From assembly GCF_002013375.1 (NCBI RefSeq), contig NZ_MAEW01000007.1, positions 248,001-312,000 on the forward strand: DNA of 64,000 nt. Direction: 5' to 3'. Under the pieces are notes generated by a model, which made no database searches, was not told the DNA's origin, and saw nothing but the letters and a program-made list of their open reading frames with translations. This document shows, piece by piece, positions 33,101 through 41,987 of this stretch. How positions within the stretch are numbered: the stretch's first letter is position 1; the number at the start of each line of letters is the position of its first letter. Made by a program: the position numbers and the translations under genes. Source of the stretch: Mycobacterium sp. D16Q13 (GTDB lineage: Bacteria; Actinomycetota; Actinomycetes; Mycobacteriales; Mycobacteriaceae).

Positions 33101-36100
33101 CGGCGCCGGCGGCGATCCGCCCGAACAGCGAGGCATGCACATTGCGGCCCTGCGCCAACGACTTGCCTTGCCACCAATTGGCCTGCGTGGCAACGGCATG
33201 CCCGGCGCCCTCGAACTGGCCTGCCAACTGTGCCCACTGGCTGTCGATCTCGTCTTCCTCGGTGATCCACAACCGCGCCAGATCCTCGCGAGCACTGGCC
33301 CAGCGGTCGTCGAACACCACAGCCTTCTTGCCGTCGAATGTCGGCGCCACCAAACGCGGCCAGTCCGAACCCAATTCGGCGGAAACCAGCTCGACGAGCT
33401 CGGTGTCGGTGGCGCCTTCGGGGGTGACGATCGGGGCCGACAGACCCAGCTGGTCGAGCACCAGACGCGCGGCCGAGGCGAGAACGCCTTCACGCCCGGT
33501 GATCTGGTCGGTGAACTCGCTCAGTGCGGCGGCGTCGACGGTCGCGCCGCCGGCACCACCCGCCGAGGGCAGAGACACACCGACACCACGACGCGCGGCT
33601 ACCGCGGCAACGGCCGCGTCGATCGCCGCGTCGACGGCGTTCCCGTCCGCCAGCGTGCTGGGCGCCAGGCCACCGAGATCGCCGCCACGGACGCTGGTGC
33701 CCTCACGGGTACCCAGCGACAGCTCGACGGTCACATGCTTGACCCAGCCCGGACCGAGTTCCCAGGTCTTGGTGACGCGCTCGCCGATGGCGGCCGGACG
33801 CTTACCCGACGGCCCGAAGACCGCCTTGAGCTGATCGTTGATCGAGTCCGAGAGCACCGGACCAAATGGCTTGTAGGTACGCGCCAATTTGGTGACCTGC
33901 GTCCGCAATCCGGACAGATCTGCCTCTGCGGCACCGTCAATGGCGCTCAGGTTCAGCTCGGAGCCCAGGTCGACCAGCAGCTGGTTGCGACGCGACGAGG
34001 CACCGTCGGTGAGGCTCTCGATCGAATCCACCGGCTCGATCTGGTCGATGCGCATCTTCGTCGACAACGCGATGAGCGCGAGCGTCGCGTCGGACGCGTC
34101 GAACCCGATGTCCTCCGGCCGTGGGCCACCGCTGGGCGCCGCGGGGGCGGCAGCGGGAGCCGGAGCAGCAGCCTCGGTGGAACCGGAGGCGGCCGCAGTG
34201 CTTTCCGCGGGCTCCTCGATCTCAGGCTCGGGCTCCGGATCGCTGTCCGTTCCGAACAGCACCGCGTGATCGCGCTCGACGTTCAGCACCTCGATCGAGC
34301 TATGGCTGAATTCGGGCAGCTTCAGGGTGTTGTTGGCCAGACCGGCGACGGTCGGCATCGACTTCACACCCACCTCGACGAACCGCTCCACGCCGAGGCC
34401 GCCGGCGGCCTCCTCGGTGAACAGCAGGTCCTGGGTCTCGATCCACCGCACGGGGCTGGCGAACTGCCAGGCAAGCAGCTCGATAAGAACCTTGCGGCAC
34501 AACAACACCGGCTTCTCGTTGCGCCAGGTGTCGTAATCAGCGAGCACCTCGTCGAGCGGTTCGGCGGGAACCAGATCGCGGATCTCCTGGATGAATTCAC
34601 GGTCCAGGGTGAACGGCTTAGGCACCAGGTTCGGGATGTACTTGCCGATGATCAGGTTCGGATCACCATCCATGGGCAGCACTCGCTCCAGAGACCGGCG
34701 GAATTCGGCGACGCCGACCCGCAGCACCTCGGAGTGGAACGGCACATCGATGCCGGGCACCATGATGAAGGAGCGACGGCCGCCGAACTCTTCGCGACGC
34801 TTCTCGACCTCGGCCTCCAACAGCTCAAGGCCACGCACCGTTCCGGCGATGGCGTACTGCGAGCCCCGCAGGTTGAAGTTCACGATCTGAAGAAACTCAC
34901 CGCTACGTTCAGCGATCCCCGCGACGAACGCCTGGACGTCGGCGTCCTCCAAACCGATCTGCGACGGGCGGATCGCGGCCAGGCGGTAGTTACTGCGTCC
35001 CTGCTCATCTCGCGGCACGATGTCGTGCATCGCCGACCCGCGGTGGAACACCACCTCCAGCAGACCATCCTGCGGAATGACGCCACTGACCGTGGCCAGC
35101 GCGGTGTACTCGCCCACGGAGTGACCACAGGTGATGGCGTCCTCGACGAACGAGCCGGACTCCTTCATCTCCGCGATCTGCGCGGTGGCCAACGTGGCCA
35201 TGGCCACCTGGGTGAACTGCGTCAGGTACAGCACGCCCTCGGGGTGCTGGTAGTGGACACCACCGGCGATGAGGCTTGTCGGGTTGTCCTTGACCACGTG
35301 CAGCACGGAGAAACCGAGACGCTCACGGGTGAACTTGTCGGCCTTGTCCCAGACCTTGCGAGCGGCCTTGGAGCGTGAACGCACGTCCATGCCCATGCCC
35401 TTGTGCTGGATGCCCTGCCCCGGGAAGGCGTACACCGTCTTGGGGGCCGCGAGCCGGGCGGTCGCCGACATCACGAGGTCGGTACCGACCTTGGCTTGAA
35501 CCTCCACAACCTCTGCGCCGGAATCGATTCCCACACGGTCGACCCGCACGTCAACCTCATCGCCCGGCTGCACCATGCCCAGGAACCGAGAGGTCCAGCC
35601 GACCAGTGTGCGCGGCGGGGTGCTGGAAGCGTCAGCGGAGGTCACCACGTGCTGCGCGGCGGCCGAAAGCCACATGCCATGCACGATGGGCGATCCCAGC
35701 CCGGCCAGCAGCGCTGCCGACTTGTCGGTGTGGATCGGGTTGTGATCACCCGAGACCACCGCGAACGCCCGCATGTCGGTCGGCGCGAAGATCTTGGCAT
35801 CACGGCGACGGCGACGAGTGGTGTCCTCTTCGTGCTCGGAAAGCGCACCACCGGCACGCACCGGGTCGGTGAGTTCGGCTGCCCCGGTGCGGCCCAGAAT
35901 CGCGAACCGCTCCTGCAGTGTGGCCAGCACCGTGCCCTCGGCCGTCGCCACGGTGACCTCAACCGGAACAACGCGGCCCACCTCGGTATCGGTGGCCGTG
36001 GAAGCCGTTGCGGTGACAGTAAGTTCAGCGGCCTCTGCGGGAAGTGCGGAGACCAGGTGGGCGGCATGATCCAGATGCACCAGCGAGAGCAGACCCTCGA

Positions 36101-39100
36101 TGACGCCCGTGCCGTCCTCCGTCTTGGCATCACCGATGGCGGCGAACACCGCGGGCCAGCACAGGCCGACCAGCGCGTCCGGCACGATCGACGACCCTGG
36201 CGCCAGCGGCGACGGAAGCACCGCGGTGACGCCGGTGTGGTCGGCGACACGCTCCGGATCCCACTGCGCGACAACGCGTGCCGCGCCATTGCGGACGGCC
36301 GGAAGGCCTGCCTGATCCTCAGCGCCGGCGGCCACCGCGAGCACGGTCCGCATGGCGGCGGCCGCGGCCTCGGTGGTCACCACCGGGGTACCACCGTCGC
36401 GAGTTGTGACAGGCAGGGTCAGGTCGATGTCGACCCAGATACCCGACAGCGGCACGCTCAGACGCACCGAGTCGTCACCGGTGACCTCGAGGCGTGCGCC
36501 GGTCGACGGATGTGAAGCGGTGCGGTCCTCGAAGACCTGCCAAGCGCCATCGGGAGCGATCCGGTGCACCGGGTTAACGGCAATGCGTCCGGACCACAGC
36601 ACATCTGGCGCGTCCAGCACGCTGGCCAACGGACCCTCGACATCCCAGCGGCGACGCAGACGCGAACGCACCGGCAACGGCTCCGCACCGCTGGCGACAA
36701 CCTCGTCGATAGCGGTCTGCTCGAACCGGTTGAGCAAGTCGCCCACCGGCTCGTCGACCCGGGTGATCCCGGCGACCGCGGCGGTACCGGGGATGATGCA
36801 TACCTGCTCGGCGGTGTAGCGCGCGTCGTGGGCCTGCCACAGCGAGTCGCTGCGCCACCAGCGGCGCACATCCTTGTCGATGACGGGCACGAAATTGACG
36901 GGCTTACCCAGCGTCTTGCACAGCGCGACGAAGAAGGGCACGTCGGCCGGGTGCAGCTTGATGGCCTCGGCATCGGGGTAGCGCTGCAGCAGTGCCGCGA
37001 TGGCATCGGCCGGGCGTTCCACCAGGGACTCGTCGGCGAACAGCGTTTCGACAGGACCGAATTCCTTGGGATGCAACCGGGCCTCGGCGCGCTTGAGCAT
37101 CTGCTCGAACCGATCGCGCCAGGTGATATCCAGCCACGGCGAGTGCGCCACAGCGGTATCGGCGGTGCTGTCACCGTCACCGATGGACAGCTCCACATAG
37201 CGATTCAGCCACTGCGCGTACGTCATTTCGGCGACATCGCCGAAATACTGCTTGGCGGTCAGCTCCATCGCGGCAATGATCTCGTCGCGGCGCTTGGACA
37301 CCGCATCCTCATCACCGGCGACATCATCAAGCAAACGACCGCAGCGGGAGGCCGCGTTGTCGATCTCGTGAATGTCAGCACCCAGCTGGCTACGCCCGGA
37401 AGCCATGCCGCCCTGGGCTTTTCCGGCGGGAACCCATTCAGGAGTGCCTTGGGTCTCGACCAGCATCTGCTTGACCGAGGGCGAGGTGGTGGCCTCCAGA
37501 GTGGCCATGGCCGCAGTGCCGACCAGGATGCCGTCGACCGGCATCAACGGGAATCCGAACTTCAATGCCCAACGGCCGCTGAGGTATTCGGCAGCCTGCT
37601 CGGGCGTGCCAATGCCGCCGCCGACACATACGGTGATGTTGGAGCGCGAACGCAGCTCCGAGTAGGTGGCCAGCAGCAGGTCGTCGAGATCCTCCCAGGA
37701 GTGGTGTCCACCGGCGCGGCCACCCTCGACGTGCATGATGATCGGACGGGTCGGGACCTCGGCGGCGATGCGCACGACGGAGCGGATCTGCTCGACCGTG
37801 CCCGGCTTGAACACGATATGGCTGAAGCCGATCTCGGTGAGCTCGTCGATGAGCGCGACGGCCTCTTCCAGCTCGGGGATGCCGGCGGTCACAACGACTC
37901 CGTCGATAGGCGCACCGGCCTGACGGGCCTTCTGCACCAAACGCTTCGAGCCAACCTGCAGTTTCCACAGGTAGGGATCCAGGAACAAGGAGTTGAACTG
38001 GATCTGGCGTCCCGGCTCCAGCAGACCGGTGAGCTCTTCTATGCGGGCATTGAAGATCTCTTCGGTGACCTGCCCACCACCGGCGAGTTCGGACCAGTGA
38101 CCCGCATTAGCCGCGGCCGCAACGATTTTCGAATCGACGGTGGTCGGGGTCATGCCCGCAAGCAGAATCGGTGAACGGCCGGTGAGGCGAGTGAACTTGG
38201 TGGACAGCTTCACCGAACCGTCGGGCAGTGACACCACGGTGGGCGCGAAGCTGGTCCAGGCGCGGGCGACCTCGGGAACCGCACCGTGGGTGAACAGGTT
38301 TCGCTGTCCCCCGCGGGTGGCGGTGGGCACGATGCCGATCCCCAGGCCACGGATGACCGGGGCGGTCAGGCGAGTCAGGAGATCGCCGGGACCCAGGTCG
38401 AGGATCCAGCGGGCGCCGGCGTCAGCGACATGGTTCACCTCGTTCACCCAATCGACCGGGGTGACGAGGATGGACTCGGTCAGGGCCTTGGTCAGTTCGA
38501 TGTCGAGCCCTGCGGCCGCCGCCCAGCGACCGGCGATCTCGACGCCGTCGGCCAGGCGTGGGGTATGGAAGCCCACCTCCACATTGACCGGGTCGAAGAC
38601 CGGGCTGAAGATCGCGCCCCCGCGCACCTTGTCCTTGCGCTCGGCGGCCTCGCGGTCGGCGATCTGCTCGCAGTACAACTCGAAACGCGACAGCTGCTCG
38701 GGAGTACCGGTGATGACGACGGAGCGGCGGCCGTTACGGATGGACAGCGCGGGCGGCTGAACAGTACGGACATCCTGGGCAAACTCGTCAAGAAGTGCCT
38801 TGATGCGTTCGGGGTCGACATTGGTCACCGACACCATGGGAGTGCGGTTGCCGCGCACCACGATGCCGCGGCGGCGCGCGACCAGGGTGGCAGCGGCACC
38901 GACCAGCTGAGCGATGGCCAGCAGCTCGACATCGCGGGCACCATGGGCCTTGAGCGCCTCGACAGCCAGCACACCCTGCGAGTGCCCGATGACGGCGACC
39001 GGTGGCAGCTGGGCCACATCGAGGCCCTGGATCTTCAGCGCGCGGACCGCGGCCAGCTGCGCCAGCAGTACACCCGGCATGGACACCGCGGCCGAGGTCA

Positions 39101-39446
39101 GCTGCGCGGCGGCGGGTACGGGCTCCTCAGCGGTCAGCGCACGCACCCAGGTAAGCGGGGTGAAACCGACCGGACGCACGACCACGAGCTCCTTGGCGAC
39201 AGGCTCTAGCCGCAGCTCGGCCTCACCAGCGAGGGTGGCCAGCTCCGATTCGATACCGGCCGAAGCCGCCAGTTCTGCGAGTGATTCCAGCCAGTCGCTG
39301 CCTTGACCTCCGAAGGCCACTGCGTACGGCTCACCAGACTCCAGACGGTCGATCAGCGCGGGTCCCGCACTGGGGCCCGGATCGACCGCGCCGTTCGCGT
39401 CGGGATCCTCAGCGCTGGTCACCTTGTCGTATTCGTTGATCGTCAC
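30189..39446 (-). CDS. fas: Type I multifunctional fatty acid synthase
   Basis: 3085 residues (M. tuberculosis Fas is 3069). Domains in order: acetyltransferase with GHSQG Ser156; enoyl reductase from about 430 (GMTPTTVDSKI; HVEGGRAGGHH); MaoC-like dehydratase about 1250 (FAVVSGDHNPIHTD); malonyl/palmitoyl transferase with GHSVGEY Ser1443; a Pro/Ala/Glu linker about 1740; ACP with DGASSRRNQ (phosphopantetheine Ser1817 or 1818); ketoreductase with VVTGASKGS about 2130; ketosynthase with Cys2734 (VAACATAA) and later HDTSTLAND and KNLTGHAKGG. Makes the C16-C26 acyl chains that feed phospholipids and FAS-II mycolic acid synthesis. Followed by acpS in overlap. Confidence 0.98.
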   Translation of the reverse strand: MTINEYDKVTSAEDPDANGAVDPGPSAGPALIDRLESGEPYAVAFGGQGSDWLESLAELAASAGIESELATLAGEAELRLEPVAKELVVVRPVGFTPLTWVRALTAEEPVPAAAQLTSAAVSMPGVLLAQLAAVRALKIQGLDVAQLPPVAVIGHSQGVLAVEALKAHGARDVELLAIAQLVGAAATLVARRRGIVVRGNRTPMVSVTNVDPERIKALLDEFAQDVRTVQPPALSIRNGRRSVVITGTPEQLSRFELYCEQIADREAAERKDKVRGGAIFSPVFDPVNVEVGFHTPRLADGVEIAGRWAAAAGLDIELTKALTESILVTPVDWVNEVNHVADAGARWILDLGPGDLLTRLTAPVIRGLGIGIVPTATRGGQRNLFTHGAVPEVARAWTSFAPTVVSLPDGSVKLSTKFTRLTGRSPILLAGMTPTTVDSKIVAAAANAGHWSELAGGGQVTEEIFNARIEELTGLLEPGRQIQFNSLFLDPYLWKLQVGSKRLVQKARQAGAPIDGVVVTAGIPELEEAVALIDELTEIGFSHIVFKPGTVEQIRSVVRIAAEVPTRPIIMHVEGGRAGGHHSWEDLDDLLLATYSELRSRSNITVCVGGGIGTPEQAAEYLSGRWALKFGFPLMPVDGILVGTAAMATLEATTSPSVKQMLVETQGTPEWVPAGKAQGGMASGRSQLGADIHEIDNAASRCGRLLDDVAGDEDAVSKRRDEIIAAMELTAKQYFGDVAEMTYAQWLNRYVELSIGDGDSTADTAVAHSPWLDITWRDRFEQMLKRAEARLHPKEFGPVETLFADESLVERPADAIAALLQRYPDAEAIKLHPADVPFFVALCKTLGKPVNFVPVIDKDVRRWWRSDSLWQAHDARYTAEQVCIIPGTAAVAGITRVDEPVGDLLNRFEQTAIDEVVASGAEPLPVRSRLRRRWDVEGPLASVLDAPDVLWSGRIAVNPVHRIAPDGAWQVFEDRTASHPSTGARLEVTGDDSVRLSVPLSGIWVDIDLTLPVTTRDGGTPVVTTEAAAAAMRTVLAVAAGAEDQAGLPAVRNGAARVVAQWDPERVADHTGVTAVLPSPLAPGSSIVPDALVGLCWPAVFAAIGDAKTEDGTGVIEGLLSLVHLDHAAHLVSALPAEAAELTVTATASTATDTEVGRVVPVEVTVATAEGTVLATLQERFAILGRTGAAELTDPVRAGGALSEHEEDTTRRRRRDAKIFAPTDMRAFAVVSGDHNPIHTDKSAALLAGLGSPIVHGMWLSAAAQHVVTSADASSTPPRTLVGWTSRFLGMVQPGDEVDVRVDRVGIDSGAEVVEVQAKVGTDLVMSATARLAAPKTVYAFPGQGIQHKGMGMDVRSRSKAARKVWDKADKFTRERLGFSVLHVVKDNPTSLIAGGVHYQHPEGVLYLTQFTQVAMATLATAQIAEMKESGSFVEDAITCGHSVGEYTALATVSGVIPQDGLLEVVFHRGSAMHDIVPRDEQGRSNYRLAAIRPSQIGLEDADVQAFVAGIAERSGEFLQIVNFNLRGSQYAIAGTVRGLELLEAEVEKRREEFGGRRSFIMVPGIDVPFHSEVLRVGVAEFRRSLERVLPMDGDPNLIIGKYIPNLVPKPFTLDREFIQEIRDLVPAEPLDEVLADYDTWRNEKPVLLCRKVLIELLAWQFASPVRWIETQDLLFTEEAAGGLGVERFVEVGVKSMPTVAGLANNTLKLPEFSHSSIEVLNVERDHAVLFGTDSDPEPEPEIEEPAESTAAASGSTEAAAPAPAAAPAAPSGGPRPEDIGFDASDATLALIALSTKMRIDQIEPVDSIESLTDGASSRRNQLLVDLGSELNLSAIDGAAEADLSGLRTQVTKLARTYKPFGPVLSDSINDQLKAVFGPSGKRPAAIGERVTKTWELGPGWVKHVTVELSLGTREGTSVRGGDLGGLAPSTLADGNAVDAAIDAAVAAVAARRGVGVSLPSAGGAGGATVDAAALSEFTDQITGREGVLASAARLVLDQLGLSAPIVTPEGATDTELVELVSAELGSDWPRLVAPTFDGKKAVVFDDRWASAREDLARLWITEEDEIDSQWAQLAGQFEGAGHAVATQANWWQGKSLAQGRNVHASLFGRIAAGAESPEQGTWGDEVAVVTGASKGSIAAAVVAELLSGGATVVATTSRLDEDRLAFYRNLYRESARFGARLWVVPANMASYADIDALVQWVGTEQSESLGPMSIHLKDAQTPTLLFPFAAPKVVGDLSEAGSRAEMEMKVLLWAVQRLIGGLSAIGAERDIASRLHVVLPGSPNRGMFGGDGAYGESKAALDALVTRWKAESSWASRVSLAHALIGWTRGTGLMGHNDAIVTAVEEAGVTTYSTADMASMLLALCSPEARVQAAQAPVEKDLTGGLAEVELDMAELAAKAREDMEAKAKAEAAASADEEDDPNLIAALPSPPRGYTSTLPPEWADLDVDPADLVVIVGGGELGPLGSSRTRYEMEVDDELSAAGVLELAWTTGLVKWENDPEAGWYDTESGELVPESELVERYHDKVVGNIGVREFVDDGAIDPDHASPLLVSVFLDKDFTFTVSTEAEAREFVKWDPEHTVIQPLAEGSDWQVTRKAGTEVRVPRKTKLSRTVGAQIPTGFDPTVWGITPDMVSSIDRVALWNMVATVDAFLSAGFTPTELMRWVHPSLVANTQGTGMGGMTSMQTMYHGNLLGRNKPNDILQEVLPNVVAAHVVQSYVGSYGSMIHPVAACATAAVSVEEGVDKIRLGKAHLALAGGFDDLTLEAIIGFGDMAATADTEMMRAKGIADKRFSRANDRRRLGFVEAQGGGSVLLARGDLALKMGLPVLAVVAYAQSFGDGVHTSIPAPGLGALAAGRGGKDSDLARSLNKLGVTADDIAVISKHDTSTLANDPNETELHERLASSLGRSDGAPLFVISQKNLTGHAKGGAAVFQMLGLCQVLRDGVIPPNRSLDCVDDELATSQHFVWVRESLPLKEKLPLKAGLVTSLGFGHVSGLVALVHPQAFIASLRPEDRDDYEKRSRERVLSGQRRLASAMAGGRPMYERPDGRRFDHDHDESEKRQEASMLLDPGARLSEDEVYHR

Positions 39447-40260
39447 GTCGCCGCTACCCGTCTTTCCGTCAGTCGTGAGTCCAGCCGCACCCGTGTCGTC
39501 GTCCTTGTCGATCGGGGGCGTTGAGGCACGTGCATATGCACCATCACCGCAGGTCTGGATTTAAGAGTGTCATAAGAGGGGTGACGATTTCTTCTGGCGT
39601 AATAGTTACTGCCGAGTTCTACGCGAGAGTAACCACCGCTTACGTAACAGCAGGCCAGGCGCTGGCAACTGACCGCCGAATCAAACGCGCTGCATGCAGG
39701 TGGTTACGGTCGAGTAGGTATAACATCGCAGATCAGACATCGATTGTTATCGAATCGTTATGTTTGATTTCGATAGTACCGCCGACGCTCGCGCGTGTCG
39801 CATCCAGCAGCCGCAACAATGCCATCCAGACCGCGAATTCCCAGAATACGTGCCACATGTTTGCTGATATTGCAGAGCGGCTCCCCCTTCTGTGACGCGT
39901 GTGGCCAATGAGGTTTGTCCAGCTACGCCTCCGGGCGCAGAAACCTCGCCACTATCCCGCGATGTCGGGATCAATGTCGACATCCCACTACCGCCGGACC
40001 ACGAATCGCCCGGCGTGGTGGTTCCGTGGTCCCCCACCCGTTTTCAGCACACCGCGAAGGACGTCGGCCGTCCCGCGGGCGGCGCGCCATGACCGCATGA
40101 CGCCGCCTATGAGTTCACCCACGCGTTCGCTGTGCTCAATCGCGGTCGGAGTAAGTGGCCATATCACGTGATGTGGAATTGAAGCGCGGGCTACTGCAAG
40201 GGCGTTGCCATCCACACGGGAGGCGCCGCAGCGCCGGTGAGGTCTGCGCTCAGACCGGTG
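39447..40260. other. fas upstream region, 814 bp without a supported gene
   Basis: The part nearest fas (39560-39780) is clearly AT-richer than its surroundings and holds repeated GTTAC/GTAAC/GTTAT motifs. The distal part (39890-40260) has normal GC and only ORFs without start signals, such as a Pro/Arg-rich frame around 39900-40170. The long leader suggests complex control of fas. No RNA gene was recognised. Confidence 0.5.
39598..39775 (-). promoter_or_regulatory. AT-rich fas promoter/operator region
   Basis: GTTAC or GTAAC occurs at 39605, 39629, 39644 and 39703, and GTTAT at 39746 and 39757, 11 bp apart. ATAACATCG (about 39720) and CGATTGTTAT (39741-39750) form an imperfect inverted repeat. 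Such a motif cluster about 150-330 bp upstream of fas is a candidate site for FasR, the known fas activator. Assignment is inferred. Confidence 0.45.
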
Positions 40261-40983
40261 TCAGACCCACTGCCCGAAGGCGGGCTTGAGAATGTCGTTG
40301 AGATCGACGCCGATTCCGCCGACTTGACGCTTGTCGATCTCGAACTGGTGCAGGTGTGCCTCGGGGTGAACGAAGCCCTTGGGGCTGCCCCAGTTGTGCT
40401 GCCAGAAGTAAGAGCACAGCCCGTCCTGCAGCGCCCAATCGATGGTCTTGGAGTTGCCGTACAGCCCAGTACGGGCATGCCCCACCACTGATTCCCACGC
40501 CCTCAGGTAGGGCGCCACCTGATTCTTGTACTGCTCAGGTGTCGGGTTGTCGTCGATCGAAACGTAGATCGGCACGTTGTAGGAGCCGCCGGCCGCGATA
40601 TGCAGCTGCCAACCACGCTGCGCGTGTTTGATCCCGGCTTCCTGGCCGCCAAGCCAATCGGCGGTGTCCTGCTTGCCGTACTGATAGTTGGAGACGATCT
40701 TCAAACCGGCCCGATACAGATCGCGCGCTTCGGCGAGCTTGATGGGCTTACCGGCCGACAGTCCCGGGCTGCGCGGATCGGAGACGTACCGAATAGCTCC
40801 CAGATGTCCTGCGGCCTTGATCGACTCGGGAGTCGGTACTCCGCCCGCGTAATCGATGAGGGTCCCCAACGAGGCCGCGTTGGCCTGCGAGGGTGCCAGC
40901 GCGGAAGAGACGGCACTACCCAGCACCGCCGCGGCGGGCATGGCCGCGGCGTATTTGAGGACATCCCGACGGGATAGTGACAC
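40261..40983 (-). CDS. Tat-exported DUF1906 glycoside-hydrolase-like protein
   Basis: 240 residues. The twin-arginine signal is SRRDVLKY, followed by a hydrophobic stretch (AAAMPAAAVLGSAVSSALA) and an AxA-like cleavage site near residue 37. The mature part has IDYAGGVPTPESIKAAG, IRYVSDPR and IYVSIDDNPTPEQY, the strand ends of the DUF1906 TIM-barrel family. Corresponds to M. tuberculosis Rv2525c, which likewise lies beside fas and is a proven Tat substrate. It probably acts on cell-wall glycans; the exact activity is unknown. Confidence 0.9.
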   Translation of the reverse strand: MSLSRRDVLKYAAAMPAAAVLGSAVSSALAPSQANAASLGTLIDYAGGVPTPESIKAAGHLGAIRYVSDPRSPGLSAGKPIKLAEARDLYRAGLKIVSNYQYGKQDTADWLGGQEAGIKHAQRGWQLHIAAGGSYNVPIYVSIDDNPTPEQYKNQVAPYLRAWESVVGHARTGLYGNSKTIDWALQDGLCSYFWQHNWGSPKGFVHPEAHLHQFEIDKRQVGGIGVDLNDILKPAFGQWV

Positions 40984-41095
40984 GACTGCTACCTCACAAG
41001 GCCGTTCCGAGCGCTTGAATAACTCAAACCTCAGATTACGACAGCTACCTCAATAAGCACGGCAGCCACGCGTGTCACATACGGCACAGCGCTAC

Positions 41096-41947
41096 CTAAC
41101 TGTCCGCCATCCGAAACACCTCATCGGCGATCAATCGGGGTTCCGTGAGGACGATCTGATGTCCGGATTTGCGAGCAACTACGTGACGCGCACCGAGCCG
41201 ATGCGCCGTCAACTGGTGGGCAGCGTTCAGCTCTGACCGTGTCTCCTCATTGAGAAACTCCGCACGCGCTCCCGATATGACGGTGATGGGGATTCCGTTG
41301 ATCACGGGCGGGTTATCGCGCAACCCGGTCACCCCGGCGACAAAGCGGCGGTCCTCCTCGTTGGCGGCACGCCCCGCTCGCCACGTCAGATCTTCGGACG
41401 TGATGTCATCGACGACGTCGCGTGGCATCCGGGGCATCATGCGGCGAATGAGATACGGCAGCAGACCGACCCGCCCCATCACGTCGAGCACCGCACGATG
41501 GATCACGCCGAGGAGCCGCAGGCCAGGCGAAGCCGGGCGGTAGTAGGCGTCGAGGTTCTCGTCGGAGTGATCGACCAGAACGATGCCCGCGATACGTGAC
41601 GGATCGGCCACAGTCGAGGCCAGTGCGATGGTTCCGCCATAGCTGTGGCCCACCAGGATGTAGGGGCCCGAACCGAGCGCCGCCAGTAGGGCACCAAGGT
41701 CCTCGGTGATTCGCTCCAGCGTGCGCGGCTGATGATCGTCATCGCTGCGCCCCAAGTTCGCCCGGTCGTAGACCACCGCCCGAAAACGCTGGGCGACAAG
41801 GGGTTGCACGAGCCCCCACGCCGACCGCGAGAAGCCCATTCCGGACTCGAAGACCACGGTCGGATCACCAGTTCCGGCGACCATGTAATGCAACGCGCGC
41901 CCGTCGGAGGTGGTCACATAGTTACTCGACCCCAGGGTGTGGTTCAC
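41096..41947 (-). CDS. Alpha/beta-hydrolase
   Basis: 283 residues from a GTG at 41947; upstream in-frame ATGs lie inside the preceding gene. Core strands and the nucleophile elbow GHSYGG (Ser), an Asp in LVDHSDEN, and a C-terminal His in KSGHQIVL complete a likely triad. HG-type oxyanion region FESGMGFS. The family covers esterases, epoxide hydrolases and haloperoxidase-like enzymes. It starts 41 bp after the membrane hydrolase gene, so it is probably its operon partner. Substrate not evident. Confidence 0.8.
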   Translation of the reverse strand: MNHTLGSSNYVTTSDGRALHYMVAGTGDPTVVFESGMGFSRSAWGLVQPLVAQRFRAVVYDRANLGRSDDDHQPRTLERITEDLGALLAALGSGPYILVGHSYGGTIALASTVADPSRIAGIVLVDHSDENLDAYYRPASPGLRLLGVIHRAVLDVMGRVGLLPYLIRRMMPRMPRDVVDDITSEDLTWRAGRAANEEDRRFVAGVTGLRDNPPVINGIPITVISGARAEFLNEETRSELNAAHQLTAHRLGARHVVARKSGHQIVLTEPRLIADEVFRMADS

Positions 41948-41987
41948 CCAGCCACCGTACGGAACAACCGCCCATGAGGTCGGCCCG

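Noticed and set aside
32436..35378. A 980-codon open frame on the plus strand inside fas
   Set aside because: It is the antisense shadow of a high-GC gene; the minus-strand frame encodes the conserved Fas domains, and the plus-strand product has no recognisable domain and biased composition. The same holds for the 536-codon frame at 36564-38174.
39747..40171. Small ORFs on both strands upstream of fas
   Set aside because: Composition rich in Pro, Arg and Ser without domains, no ribosome-binding sites and mutual overlap; more likely regulatory or neutral DNA.
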